Positions 1-6,420 of a DNA stretch of 6,420 nt are shown piece after piece (positions within the stretch are counted from its first letter, which is position 1; each line of letters starts with the position of its first letter). This DNA is from Acidobacteriota bacterium. Lineage in GTDB: Bacteria; Acidobacteriota; Terriglobia; Terriglobales; Acidobacteriaceae. Below the pieces are notes generated by a model. It was not told the origin of the DNA. It ran no database searches and saw only the letters and a list, made by a program, of their open reading frames with translations. The DNA is taken from contig JAEKKE010000048.1 in NCBI GenBank assembly GCA_019510535.1, positions 1 through 6,420 of the forward strand. The letters run 5' to 3'. The position numbers and the translations under genes are program-made.

Positions 1-1928
1 CCGATAAAGACAGGGGTCTTGTTCACCGGCATGGCAAAGTCCTTAAGCATCTGCTTCCCTTCGTAAATCTTGCCGGTGTCGTAGTCCATCCAGCGGCCTT
101 CGGGCAGATAGATATCACGGGTCGTGGCCGAGAGATAGTCATCGCCATAGAGAGGCGCGGCCAACATCGCGTCACCGATCAGCCACTCATAGCCTCTCGA
201 GGTGGAGTTCTCACGGCCGTGAACATTGGCATCGTCCGGAAAGGCGATGGGCAGCGGAGCCATCGTCCACGGATAGCCGTCTGCATTGGCTTTGCGAGCG
301 TTGCTGTAGAGGTAGGGCACGATTCTGGCATGAAACTGCGCCGAGGCCAGCATCACGTCAGACACTTCTTTGCGGAAGCTCCACGGTGGCTCACCCATAC
401 CCATGGAAGCGTGCAGCGAGGCCCAGCGCGCATTGCGCATCATGTACATTTCCATCTTTGGCGTGCGATTCGTGCTGAAGTGATTCTCGCCAAAGGTGCC
501 GCCCACGATATCGGGATAGACGTATGGGAAGCCGCTGTACGCGAAGGCCAGGGCGTTGACCGGTCCACGATCCTGCTGCTGGTTGTAGTTAAAGTCGTTG
601 ATACGGTGAAGGTCGCCGTTGGAGGAGAGATATCCGTTACGCTCGATGATCAGCTGCTTCTGCGCGAACAGACGGTCATTCGTCGGATCGACCTTGTCGT
701 CGCGCAGCTCGTAGCCGGCATAGCCGTAGAAGTCTTCCTTCCAGCCGTTGATGCCGTAGTCCTGCCACTTCTTCACCAGGCCGATGTACCAATCCAGAGC
801 CGCCGGATTATGTGCGTCGAGCAGATAGTACGGCTGCTTCGGCCAGCCGCCCTTATAGACCTTCGCCTGCCCGTTCTCGGTAAGGAAGTAGCCGTGCTTG
901 ACGCCTTCGTCGGAGTAAGGTCCACCGACGATGAAGGTGATACGCAGACCGAGCAGGACGGCCAGCCCCTCATCACGGAAGTGCTGGATCAGCGCCTTCG
1001 GATCGGGATACTTTGTCTTGTCCCAGTAGCCGAAGCTGGTCGTCTCATGCATGGTGTCAGGCTCAGCCGGCCAGAAGCCCGAGCCGATCACCATCCATGT
1101 CAGTGGATAGCCATCTTTCAGATAACGGTCCACGCTGTCGCGGACAGTGTTGGTATTGGTCTCCCAACCAAGCGCGCCGAATGCCTCCCAGCCCACGCCG
1201 AAGGCCTGGTACTTCGGCATCTCTACTTTGTATCCGGCCGCTCGTCGGACACGCAGATACTCCGCATAGATGGCATGCGGATCGCCGAAGAAATAATAGA
1301 GGTGCACCTTCGCCGGCGCGTGCTTCACGCCCTGTACGATCTGCTGTGCCGAGGTGTGAACGATCTTCACCGTCGGATCGATAAGCAATTCGGCGAACTG
1401 CTGCTTCGGATAGATGACAAAGTTGCTGACCAGCCGCGAGATTCCCTGTCCGGAAAGAAACGCGTCGTCCGAGAATCCGGTCACGTCTGTCGTAAATGAC
1501 TGGCCACCGGCGTTCTCGTATTTCGCCCGGTACACGGCATGGTCCGCCAATCCATAGGCCGGGCTGGCGCCGGAGGTTTGGAAGCGTAGCTCGGCTCCTG
1601 GCTCTGCGACACTCGCTTCAAGATCGGCACAGTGCGCCGAGACCGTTACCTTCAGGGACATGTGTTTCCCCGAGGCGGTGCTTCCCTCAAGCGAAATCGA
1701 ACTGGACGTTGCGGTCACTCGCTTGAAGCGAACCGGTTCCCCGCCAAGCAGGACGCCCGCACTGGTGTCCGGCGTTACGATATCGCCGGCTCCTGCGGCA
1801 AAGCCATAGCGGCCGGAGGACTCATCAAGATGAAAGGTCAGACCTTGATACTGCAGACGGGTCTCCGCATAAAGACATGACGCACACGAGATCGCAGAGA
1901 CACAAAGAAGACTGGCCAGGCGTTGCAT
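1..1928 (-). CDS. Secreted glycoside hydrolase family 31 enzyme (alpha-glucosidase/alpha-xylosidase type), 3' end cut by window edge
   Basis: Reading the minus strand from ATG 1926-1928 gives 642 uninterrupted codons to the window edge. Residues 1-21 form a Sec signal peptide (hydrophobic run from LASLLCV, likely cleavage after LYA), so the enzyme is periplasmic or secreted. Residues ~22-235 fit the N-terminal beta-sandwich and ~238-560 the GH31 (beta/alpha)8 barrel. Asp399 in GWKEDF fits the nucleophile. Asp445 in RINDFNY fits the acid/base: it lies 28 residues before Asp473 of the conserved DIGG-like motif (SGFPYVYPDIVGG), close to the spacing in the E. coli alpha-xylosidase YicI. Later GH31 hallmarks follow: IGDAMLAAPLY (584-594), YLPEGRWMDYDTG (607-619) and PVFI at the edge. 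Only the C-terminal beta domain is missing. A GGGAGA ribosome site precedes the ATG. The nucleophile is followed by YGY instead of the common GE, so the subfamily and substrate (alpha-glucoside, alpha-xyloside or alpha-galactoside) are open. The gene follows the receptor gene in the same direction. The family call is firm; specificity is not. Confidence 0.9.
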   Translation of the reverse strand, partial: MQRLASLLCVSAISCASCLYAETRLQYQGLTFHLDESSGRYGFAAGAGDIVTPDTSAGVLLGGEPVRFKRVTATSSSISLEGSTASGKHMSLKVTVSAHCADLEASVAEPGAELRFQTSGASPAYGLADHAVYRAKYENAGGQSFTTDVTGFSDDAFLSGQGISRLVSNFVIYPKQQFAELLIDPTVKIVHTSAQQIVQGVKHAPAKVHLYYFFGDPHAIYAEYLRVRRAAGYKVEMPKYQAFGVGWEAFGALGWETNTNTVRDSVDRYLKDGYPLTWMVIGSGFWPAEPDTMHETTSFGYWDKTKYPDPKALIQHFRDEGLAVLLGLRITFIVGGPYSDEGVKHGYFLTENGQAKVYKGGWPKQPYYLLDAHNPAALDWYIGLVKKWQDYGINGWKEDFYGYAGYELRDDKVDPTNDRLFAQKQLIIERNGYLSSNGDLHRINDFNYNQQQDRGPVNALAFAYSGFPYVYPDIVGGTFGENHFSTNRTPKMEMYMMRNARWASLHASMGMGEPPWSFRKEVSDVMLASAQFHARIVPYLYSNARKANADGYPWTMAPLPIAFPDDANVHGRENSTSRGYEWLIGDAMLAAPLYGDDYLSATTRDIYLPEGRWMDYDTGKIYEGKQMLKDFAMPVNKTPVFI

Positions 1929-1932
1929 AGTT

Positions 1933-1939
1933 CTCCCTG
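1933..1939 (-). promoter_or_regulatory. Ribosome binding site of the GH31 gene
   Basis: On the minus strand CAGGGAG ends four bases before the ATG at 1928. This supports the chosen start, which also gives a clean signal peptide. Confidence 0.6.
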
Positions 1940-1953
1940 AAACAAAACATTGC

Positions 1954-1981
1954 GGAGGCCCGGTCTTGCCGCCGGGCCTCC
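1954..1981 (-). terminator. GC-rich hairpin between receptor and GH31 genes: terminator or attenuator
   Basis: GGAGGCCCGG (1954-1963) and CCGGGCCTCC (1972-1981) pair perfectly over 10 bp around an 8-base loop. On the minus strand the stem starts five bases after the receptor stop codon. It is followed, after GCAATG, by TTTTGTTT, a displaced and imperfect U-rich tract. It could end receptor transcription. Because the GH31 gene starts only 25 bases past the stem and shows no clear promoter of its own, it may instead be a partial terminator or an mRNA-stabilising stem-loop inside an operon. Confidence 0.65.
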
Positions 1982-1986
1982 ACGCA

Positions 1987-4900
1987 TTAGAAGTGGAGCT
2001 TCGCACCCAACTGTAACGTACGGGCTGCGTACGATGTCGTGATGACACCCATGTTGTTATTTGTATTCACGCTGGTACCGGAATAGGAGGTATTCGGCGC
2101 GCCGAGGTTGACGTGATTCAAGGCGTTATATGCCTCAAGACGCAACTCCAGCGAGGTTCCCTCGGTGATCCGGGTTGTCTTGAAGACCGACATATCGAAG
2201 TTGACGACGCCAGGGGCGCGCAACTTCGAGTAGAAGCGAGGCGCGTTGCCGTAGGTGTAGGCAGCCGGGTTGGTAAAGGCAAGATAGTTGAAGCGGCGAT
2301 ATTTACCCAGCGTATAACCGGTGGGATTCTGCATCAGCAGCGACTCATTCAGGTCAGGGCGTGTAGCCGCGGAGTTATTCGCGCCGCTGAAATTCAACGG
2401 GCGTCCTGACTCCAGTGTCATGGTGGTATTGAATTGCAGACCACCTACCAGGCGATCCATCCATCCGCCTTTGTTCAGATAACGGCGATTACGCCCGAAA
2501 GGCAGATCGTAAAGCACCGCCACGATGCCGCGATGGGTGACATCGATGGCATCGACGCTGTAGTCAGCATCCAGATTCCGTGGATTTTGAATACCATTCC
2601 CTGTCTGAGTAATGCCTGCGGTAGTAGCGATATCTGTATAGATCGGCAGGCTCATCAGCTTGCCGTACGTATACGATCCCTGAAACTGCAATCCCTCAGC
2701 AGCACGACGCTGCAGCGTGACATACATGAAGTTGCCATCAAAATGTGCCGAGCGCGGAAAGCTCTGCAGCACGCTGGACATATACGGATAAGGACGCAGG
2801 AGGTTCGCACGCGAGATGGTTGCGCCATTCAGCGCGGAGTTCTCGGGAATCTTTCCGGCGTAGGGATTCGGTACTAGGGCATTGAGATACGCTGCGCCCT
2901 GCGAGGCGTAGCTGGGATCGAGCGTATTGATGTTCAACGTCCCCATGTTGAAGTAGCGGCCATGGTTGCCCAGGTACGAGACATCCATGACCATCTTGAA
3001 CGGCAACTGGCGCGACAGCGTAAGGGTGTACTGCATACTTTGCGGTGTCCGCGCGCGGGGCACGATGTAATAGCCGGTCTGGCCTCGGAAGGAGATCTGA
3101 CCGAGCGATGAACCCAGCGGTTGCAACGCAGGGGAAGGCACACCGTTCTTGAACAGGAAGGCGGTCCCGTAAGTCGTAGCAGCGTTGTAGCTGGTGGTGA
3201 TGCGGCCAAAGCCGTTTGAGCTTCCCGCAGCTTCGTCATACGAAGCCTGTGCCGTGGTGGGATAGTACATCGCATAACCACCACGCAGGACGGTCTTATT
3301 GTCATTCGTCAGCACAAGAGCGAAACCGAGACGCGGTCCCCAGTCGCTCCAGTTCTGGTGTACAAAATTGCGGCCTTCGCCATTGAGCCCGGCAAACCGA
3401 ACTGCTCCGAGATATCCGGTAACGGGATTGACCTGCGTAATGTCGAAGTCGCCCATACCGTTCTTCTTCTCGTACGGCTGCTGCTGGAAATCCCAACGCA
3501 GTCCGAGATTGAGCGTCAGGCGCTGGTTGGCGTGCCAGTCGTCCTGCACATATCCGGCGATCTGGAATTGGCGGAAGGCGATGCCGCGCGCCAACTGCGT
3601 GCTCGCCGAAGAAACATTACCGGCAAGGAAGGTGGCAGCGCTGCTACCCACGTTGCCATTGGTTGTGACCAGAACGCTATCGGAGCCCTCCGCTGTGTTA
3701 TTCGCGCTGAAGCCGTAGGAGCCCGACGCATTACCGGACTGAAGATTGAAGCCTTCAACCCAGCGGCCATCGAAACCGAAGTGCATGGTGTGAGCACCCA
3801 GAGTCTTGGTCAGGTCGTCCAACACTTCAAAGGTTGTGGAGGCGCGGAAACCGATCGTTCCGTTGAGCGAGGGGACGCCCGAGATGCTCAGGATTGGAGC
3901 AACGTCCCCACCAACACCGGGGAGGCCAATCTTCTGAGCGTAGTTCTGGTTCGCGGTCGCGGCCTGGAACGGGAAGTCGGAACGCAAACCGGAAAGACGA
4001 AGATCGTTTACCAGTGTCGGCGAGAAGATGTGCGTCTCCGCCAGCATTGCAGTGAAGTTCGTCAGCGTGTCATTGCGGTAGTACAGCGGGCCGAAGCCCT
4101 GCGAACCGTTGTTCGTGTAGTTCTGATAGTAGGCATATCGTGCGATGACGCTATCCCTGTCGCTCAGCCGGTAGTCGCCACGTCCTAGGATCGTGCGCTC
4201 GGTCGAGACCAGCTTTGGATTTGCCAGATAGTTGTTCGCATTCGTACAGCTATCGTAGGAACCGATAGAGTTGTTCGGAGCGGGAATGAAAAGATTCATG
4301 GCCGCGATCGAAACCGGGTCCTGACGCGAGGCTGAAATCTGATTGTTGGGGAAGGCCTGACGCTGCGTCGTTGCGGAACCCGTATTGGGATCAAAGATCT
4401 TGAAAGGCGTGCAGGTGCCACTCACAATACGGCGCAGATCACTGAAGTCTCCACCGCGCTCCTGCGCCGTCGGCACCGAATAGTAGATCGCTGAGCCGGT
4501 GACATACCGGTACTCTTCATAGTTGCCGAAGAAGAACGCCTTGTCCCGGATGATAGGTCCGCCGAAGGTACCACCGTAGTTATTGAAGCGAAGCTCCGGT
4601 TTCGTCGTCTTTGGCAGCGCGAGCGTGGCATCGAGATAGTCGTTCCGGAAGAACTCATACGCCGAACCATGAAACTGATTCGCACCGGAACGGGTAACGA
4701 CGTTGATGACGCCGCCGGAGGTGTATCCGAACTGCGCCGGGATAACACCCGTCATGATGCGGAATTCCTGCACCGAGTCAGCCTTGATATTGATGGCCAC
4801 CTCACCCAGGTAGTTCTGCAGATTGCTGGTGCCATCGAGCAAGTTATTATTGCCACCCGGAACACCGCCCGAGATGCGGATGGCGGAAGCCTGCGTACCT

Positions 4901-5472
4901 CGGTTGGTGAAGCCCTGGTTGGTCGCACCTGCGGCCGAGACAACTCCCGGACTCAACGTGGCCAGCGCAAGCACGCTACGCCCATTCACCGGAAGCTCCT
5001 GTACAGCTCGCGTGTCGATGGTGTTGCTGATCTGGGCATCGACGATGTTCAACGCCGGCGGTGTCGACTCCACCACGATGCTGCTGTCAACGGTGCCAAC
5101 CTGGAGCTGCGCGTTGCTCGTCACGTGAGCGGCTGCATCTACGACAACATTGCGGGTCGTCGTGGTGGAGAATCCGGCAAGACCGATGGTGACACTGTAG
5201 GTTCCGGGAGGCAGCGGCTGCGACTGGTAGAAGCCATTCTCCTTGGTGGCGGCCTCGTATTTCAGGCCCGTGGCGTCGTTGGTGATGGTGACTTTTGCAT
5301 TCGGAACAACGCTTCCGGTCGGATCGACCACCGTTCCTCCGATGGTTCCAACGTCCTGCTGTGCGCGGCCGGTCATGGGCAACGCCAGAAGGAGCAGGAA
5401 GGTTATCGCAATCCAGAAGCGCCTTGTAATTGTTCTCTGGCGGCGCAGGGAGAGTCGTATTTGTCTGGTCAT
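1987..5472 (-). CDS. TonB-dependent receptor with N-terminal carboxypeptidase-like regulatory domain (Oar-like)
   Basis: This 1161-residue outer-membrane protein probably imports a ligand, driven by the TonB-ExbBD system. A basic N-region and hydrophobic core (about 18-33) form a signal peptide, with likely cleavage after GRA at residue 37. Residues ~42-125 are a carboxypeptidase-regulatory-like beta-sandwich (GTIGGTVVDPTGSVVPNAKV, then PLPPGTYSVTI). Residues ~145-262 are the plug (VQELPVNGRS, LLDGTSN, SGGVINVVTRSG). The barrel follows, opening with the family signatures FNNYGGTFGGPI and KAFFFGNYE (296-319), and the chain ends in LGAKLHF with the terminal Phe typical of BAM-assembled barrels. 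The only cysteines, C354 and C409, flank the DPNTG...R.AFPNNQI segment and may form a disulfide in an outer loop. The start is ATG 5472, with GAGG ten bases upstream. No clear TonB box was found. Such receptors are numerous in Acidobacteria and few have known ligands; a carbohydrate is inferred from the neighbouring GH31 gene. The length is typical of the type and no frameshift is seen. Confidence 0.95.
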   Translation of the reverse strand: MTRQIRLSLRRQRTITRRFWIAITFLLLLALPMTGRAQQDVGTIGGTVVDPTGSVVPNAKVTITNDATGLKYEAATKENGFYQSQPLPPGTYSVTIGLAGFSTTTTRNVVVDAAAHVTSNAQLQVGTVDSSIVVESTPPALNIVDAQISNTIDTRAVQELPVNGRSVLALATLSPGVVSAAGATNQGFTNRGTQASAIRISGGVPGGNNNLLDGTSNLQNYLGEVAINIKADSVQEFRIMTGVIPAQFGYTSGGVINVVTRSGANQFHGSAYEFFRNDYLDATLALPKTTKPELRFNNYGGTFGGPIIRDKAFFFGNYEEYRYVTGSAIYYSVPTAQERGGDFSDLRRIVSGTCTPFKIFDPNTGSATTQRQAFPNNQISASRQDPVSIAAMNLFIPAPNNSIGSYDSCTNANNYLANPKLVSTERTILGRGDYRLSDRDSVIARYAYYQNYTNNGSQGFGPLYYRNDTLTNFTAMLAETHIFSPTLVNDLRLSGLRSDFPFQAATANQNYAQKIGLPGVGGDVAPILSISGVPSLNGTIGFRASTTFEVLDDLTKTLGAHTMHFGFDGRWVEGFNLQSGNASGSYGFSANNTAEGSDSVLVTTNGNVGSSAATFLAGNVSSASTQLARGIAFRQFQIAGYVQDDWHANQRLTLNLGLRWDFQQQPYEKKNGMGDFDITQVNPVTGYLGAVRFAGLNGEGRNFVHQNWSDWGPRLGFALVLTNDNKTVLRGGYAMYYPTTAQASYDEAAGSSNGFGRITTSYNAATTYGTAFLFKNGVPSPALQPLGSSLGQISFRGQTGYYIVPRARTPQSMQYTLTLSRQLPFKMVMDVSYLGNHGRYFNMGTLNINTLDPSYASQGAAYLNALVPNPYAGKIPENSALNGATISRANLLRPYPYMSSVLQSFPRSAHFDGNFMYVTLQRRAAEGLQFQGSYTYGKLMSLPIYTDIATTAGITQTGNGIQNPRNLDADYSVDAIDVTHRGIVAVLYDLPFGRNRRYLNKGGWMDRLVGGLQFNTTMTLESGRPLNFSGANNSAATRPDLNESLLMQNPTGYTLGKYRRFNYLAFTNPAAYTYGNAPRFYSKLRAPGVVNFDMSVFKTTRITEGTSLELRLEAYNALNHVNLGAPNTSYSGTSVNTNNNMGVITTSYAARTLQLGAKLHF

Positions 5473-5492
5473 ATTCGTCAGGCCTCGTTACA

Positions 5493-5504
5493 TCAAACGT
5501 TTAA
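5493..5504. promoter_or_regulatory. Box 1, LacI-operator-like imperfect palindrome near the receptor start
   Basis: TCAAACGTTTAA has a perfect AAACGTTT core and one mismatched pair across its 12 bases. It lies 20 bases upstream of the receptor ATG and matches box 2 (5582-5593) at 11 of 12 positions. A-rich and T-rich arms around a central CG are typical of LacI-family operators. If the receptor promoter is where proposed, this box lies in the 5' leader, where a bound protein could block elongation. The regulator is unknown. Confidence 0.45.
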
Positions 5505-5555
5505 CTTCTCGGATTCGGCGAATACCTGGGGGAGAGCTTTCGTCGGAACGCCAGA

Positions 5556-5585
5556 ATCCTAAGTTCGTCAGAGAAATCTTGTCAA
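5556..5585 (-). promoter_or_regulatory. Candidate sigma70-type promoter for the receptor gene
   Basis: On the minus strand a perfect -35 hexamer TTGACA (5580-5585) is separated by 18 bases from TAGGAT (5556-5561), which matches four of six positions of the -10 consensus. Transcription would begin near 5549, giving a leader of about 77 bases. The -35 overlaps box 2. The placement is by eye only. Confidence 0.45.
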
Positions 5586-5607
5586 CCGTTTAATCTTCAG
5601 GCAAGAT
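5579..5607 (+). promoter_or_regulatory. Candidate weak promoter for the SGNH hydrolase gene
   Basis: TTGTCA (5579-5584, five of six to the -35 consensus) is followed after 17 bases by CAAGAT (5602-5607, three of six to the -10 consensus). A start near 5614 would lie just upstream of the ribosome site at 5624. The -35 overlaps both the opposing -35 and box 2, so the two promoters would compete or be controlled together. The poor -10 keeps confidence low. Confidence 0.3.
5582..5593. promoter_or_regulatory. Box 2, LacI-operator-like sequence overlapping both -35 elements
   Basis: TCAACCGTTTAA differs from box 1 by one base (C for A at the fifth position) and sits 89 bases from it. It overlaps the -35 hexamers proposed for both divergent genes, a position from which one repressor could silence both. 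Confidence 0.45.
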
Positions 5608-5608
5608 T
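5592..5608. repeat. Short inverted repeat AATCTT-CAGGC-AAGATT
   Basis: The 6-bp arms (5592-5597 and 5603-5608) pair perfectly around five bases, and a third direct copy of AATCTT lies at 5575-5580. The repeat spans the proposed spacer and -10 of the SGNH promoter. It could be a second protein-binding site or simply chance in AT-richer promoter DNA. Confidence 0.3.
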
Positions 5609-5623
5609 CATTTTGTCCCGTTT

Positions 5624-5631
5624 GAGAGGAG
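5624..5631 (+). promoter_or_regulatory. Strong ribosome binding site that decides the SGNH start
   Basis: GAGAGGAG lies eight bases before GTG 5640-5642. It falls inside the frame opened by the upstream TTG at 5613, so it argues that translation begins at the GTG. Confidence 0.75.
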
Positions 5632-5639
5632 TCCCTTTC

Positions 5640-6326
5640 GTGCACCGTCTATCTCTGTTCTGTCTGCTACTGGGCACAGCCTGCATCGCGCAAACTTCAC
5701 CGCCCGCGCCGTCAAACTCCGCCGAAGCGGATTTTGCGCAGGCAGCGCGCTATCGCCAGGCCAATGAACAACTCTCCGCGGAGGTCGTCTTTCTGGGCGA
5801 CTCCATCCTCGATTACTGGGGATCGCGGGAGGGAACCTGGTTCGCCTATCCCGGCTGGATCAATCGCGGCATTGGCGGCCAGACGACGCAGCAGATGCTG
5901 CTGCGCGAGCGGCACGATGCACTCGACCTGCATCCCAAGGCGATCGTGCTCGAAGGCGGCGGCAACGATATGCGCCTTGGTTTTTCTCCAGAGGACATCA
6001 GGGATAACTTCCTCACAATGGGAGAGTTAGCGGCATCGCACGGTATCCGCGTCTACGTTGCGGAGATGACTCCCGTCTGCGACTGCGTTCGGCCTCTGAC
6101 CGGCCTGCGGACGGTCGCCCGGATCCGGCAATTGAACGATCTGCTAGCCGCCATGTGCCGGGAAAAGCATTGGGAGCTGCTTCGCTTCAACGCGCCGCTG
6201 GCTGATGCGAACGGCTTGATGCGGGCAGAGCTGACCGTAGATGGCGTACATCCTAAGTCTGCCGGCTATGCGCTGCTGGCCCCCGTCGTGGAACAGGCCC
6301 TGGCGAGCTACCGCAAGAGGCGCTAG
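5640..6326 (+). CDS. Exported SGNH/GDSL-type hydrolase, likely ester hydrolase
   Basis: This 228-residue protein carries the SGNH hydrolase blocks: VVFLGDSILDYWG with the nucleophile Ser55; NRGIGGQTTQQML with oxyanion-hole Gly at about 77-80; EGGGNDMRLG with Asn109; and DGVHPKSAGY with Asp201 and His204 of the triad. The length suits a single-domain enzyme of this fold. Residues 1-17 form a short signal peptide (RLSLFCLLLGTACIA), so it acts in the periplasm or outside. LGTAC resembles a poor lipobox, so a lipoprotein is possible but not favoured. The GTG at 5640 is chosen over the in-frame TTG at 5613 because of the ribosome site at 5624 and because the signal peptide then starts directly. 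Family members include carbohydrate acetylesterases, lysophospholipases and platelet-activating-factor acetylhydrolase-like enzymes. Removing acetyl groups from a polysaccharide is inferred from the divergent receptor and GH31 genes, not shown by sequence. Confidence 0.9.
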   Translation: MHRLSLFCLLLGTACIAQTSPPAPSNSAEADFAQAARYRQANEQLSAEVVFLGDSILDYWGSREGTWFAYPGWINRGIGGQTTQQMLLRERHDALDLHPKAIVLEGGGNDMRLGFSPEDIRDNFLTMGELAASHGIRVYVAEMTPVCDCVRPLTGLRTVARIRQLNDLLAAMCREKHWELLRFNAPLADANGLMRAELTVDGVHPKSAGYALLAPVVEQALASYRKRR

Positions 6327-6369
6327 AGCATTTTTCCTGTGGGCGTAGTGTAAGGCTTCCACGTCTATG

Positions 6370-6393
6370 GGCGTTTTCCGCAATGAAAACGCC
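6370..6393 (+). repeat. Perfect 9-bp inverted repeat downstream of the SGNH gene
   Basis: GGCGTTTTC (6370-6378) and GAAAACGCC (6385-6393) pair fully around the six-base loop CGCAAT, 44 bases after the SGNH stop. No T-run follows on either strand, so a classical intrinsic terminator is not supported. It may protect the 3' end of the mRNA or belong to a dispersed intergenic repeat. The rest of 6327-6420 shows no gene. Confidence 0.5.
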
Positions 6394-6420
6394 GCTGCAC
6401 TCCGGCTCGCGGGATACCCA

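Noticed and set aside
219..1499. Long plus-strand open frame of 426 codons
   Set aside because: It lies wholly opposite the GH31 gene, whose minus-strand translation contains clear family motifs. The plus-strand product shows no recognisable domain and is a GC-rich antisense shadow.
1496..1880. Two overlapping small plus-strand frames opposite the GH31 N-terminus
   Set aside because: They overlap each other and the well-supported GH31 coding sequence. Their Arg- and Pro-rich translations are typical of off-frame reading.
3358..4188. Plus-strand open frame of 276 codons
   Set aside because: It is antisense to the receptor barrel, with no recognisable domain and no upstream ribosome site seen.
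5513..5523. ATTCGGCGAAT, an 11-base palindrome around a central G
   Set aside because: Arms of five bases are expected by chance in a region this size. It has no second copy and no special placement relative to the promoter candidates.
4669..5562. Plus-strand open frame of 297 codons
   Set aside because: It is antisense to the receptor's signal peptide, regulatory domain and plug, and it runs through the divergent control region. The composition is shadow-like with no recognisable motifs.
6327..6337. T-run just after the SGNH stop as an intrinsic terminator
   Set aside because: No stable stem precedes the TTTTT; the best pairing found is only about three base pairs.

Overview
The window looks like part of a carbohydrate-use locus from an acidobacterium of the Terriglobia group (Granulicella, Terriglobus and Edaphobacter are the kind of genera meant). 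The main reason is the 1161-residue outer-membrane receptor: an N-terminal carboxypeptidase-like regulatory domain, then a TonB-type plug and a very long barrel. Acidobacterial genomes carry this Oar-like architecture in many copies. The moderately high GC content and the exported enzymes fit, but nothing here fixes genus or species.

Layout. Positions 1-1928 (minus strand) hold a secreted glycoside hydrolase of family GH31. It runs off the left edge with its catalytic barrel complete and its C-terminal end missing; it is an open frame with no stop inside the window. Positions 1929-1986 are a 58-bp gap holding a perfect 10-bp GC-rich hairpin just after the stop of the next gene. Positions 1987-5472 (minus strand) hold the TonB-dependent receptor. 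Positions 5473-5639 are a divergent control region with two near-identical 12-bp palindrome-like boxes and back-to-back promoter candidates. Positions 5640-6326 (plus strand) hold a small exported SGNH/GDSL-type hydrolase. The last 94 bp contain a perfect 9-bp inverted repeat and no gene.

How it may work together (inference). The receptor would import an oligosaccharide or similar ligand across the outer membrane. The GH31 enzyme, read in the same direction 58 bp downstream, would cleave alpha-linked sugars from it. The divergent SGNH hydrolase could remove ester substituents such as acetyl groups. The paired boxes resemble LacI-family operators, and one overlaps the -35 elements of both divergent promoter candidates, so one regulator could control both sides. 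No regulator, SusD-like protein or inner-membrane transporter is in the window, and the substrate cannot be read from sequence alone.

The several long open frames opposite the GH31 and receptor genes are antisense shadows and are not annotated.
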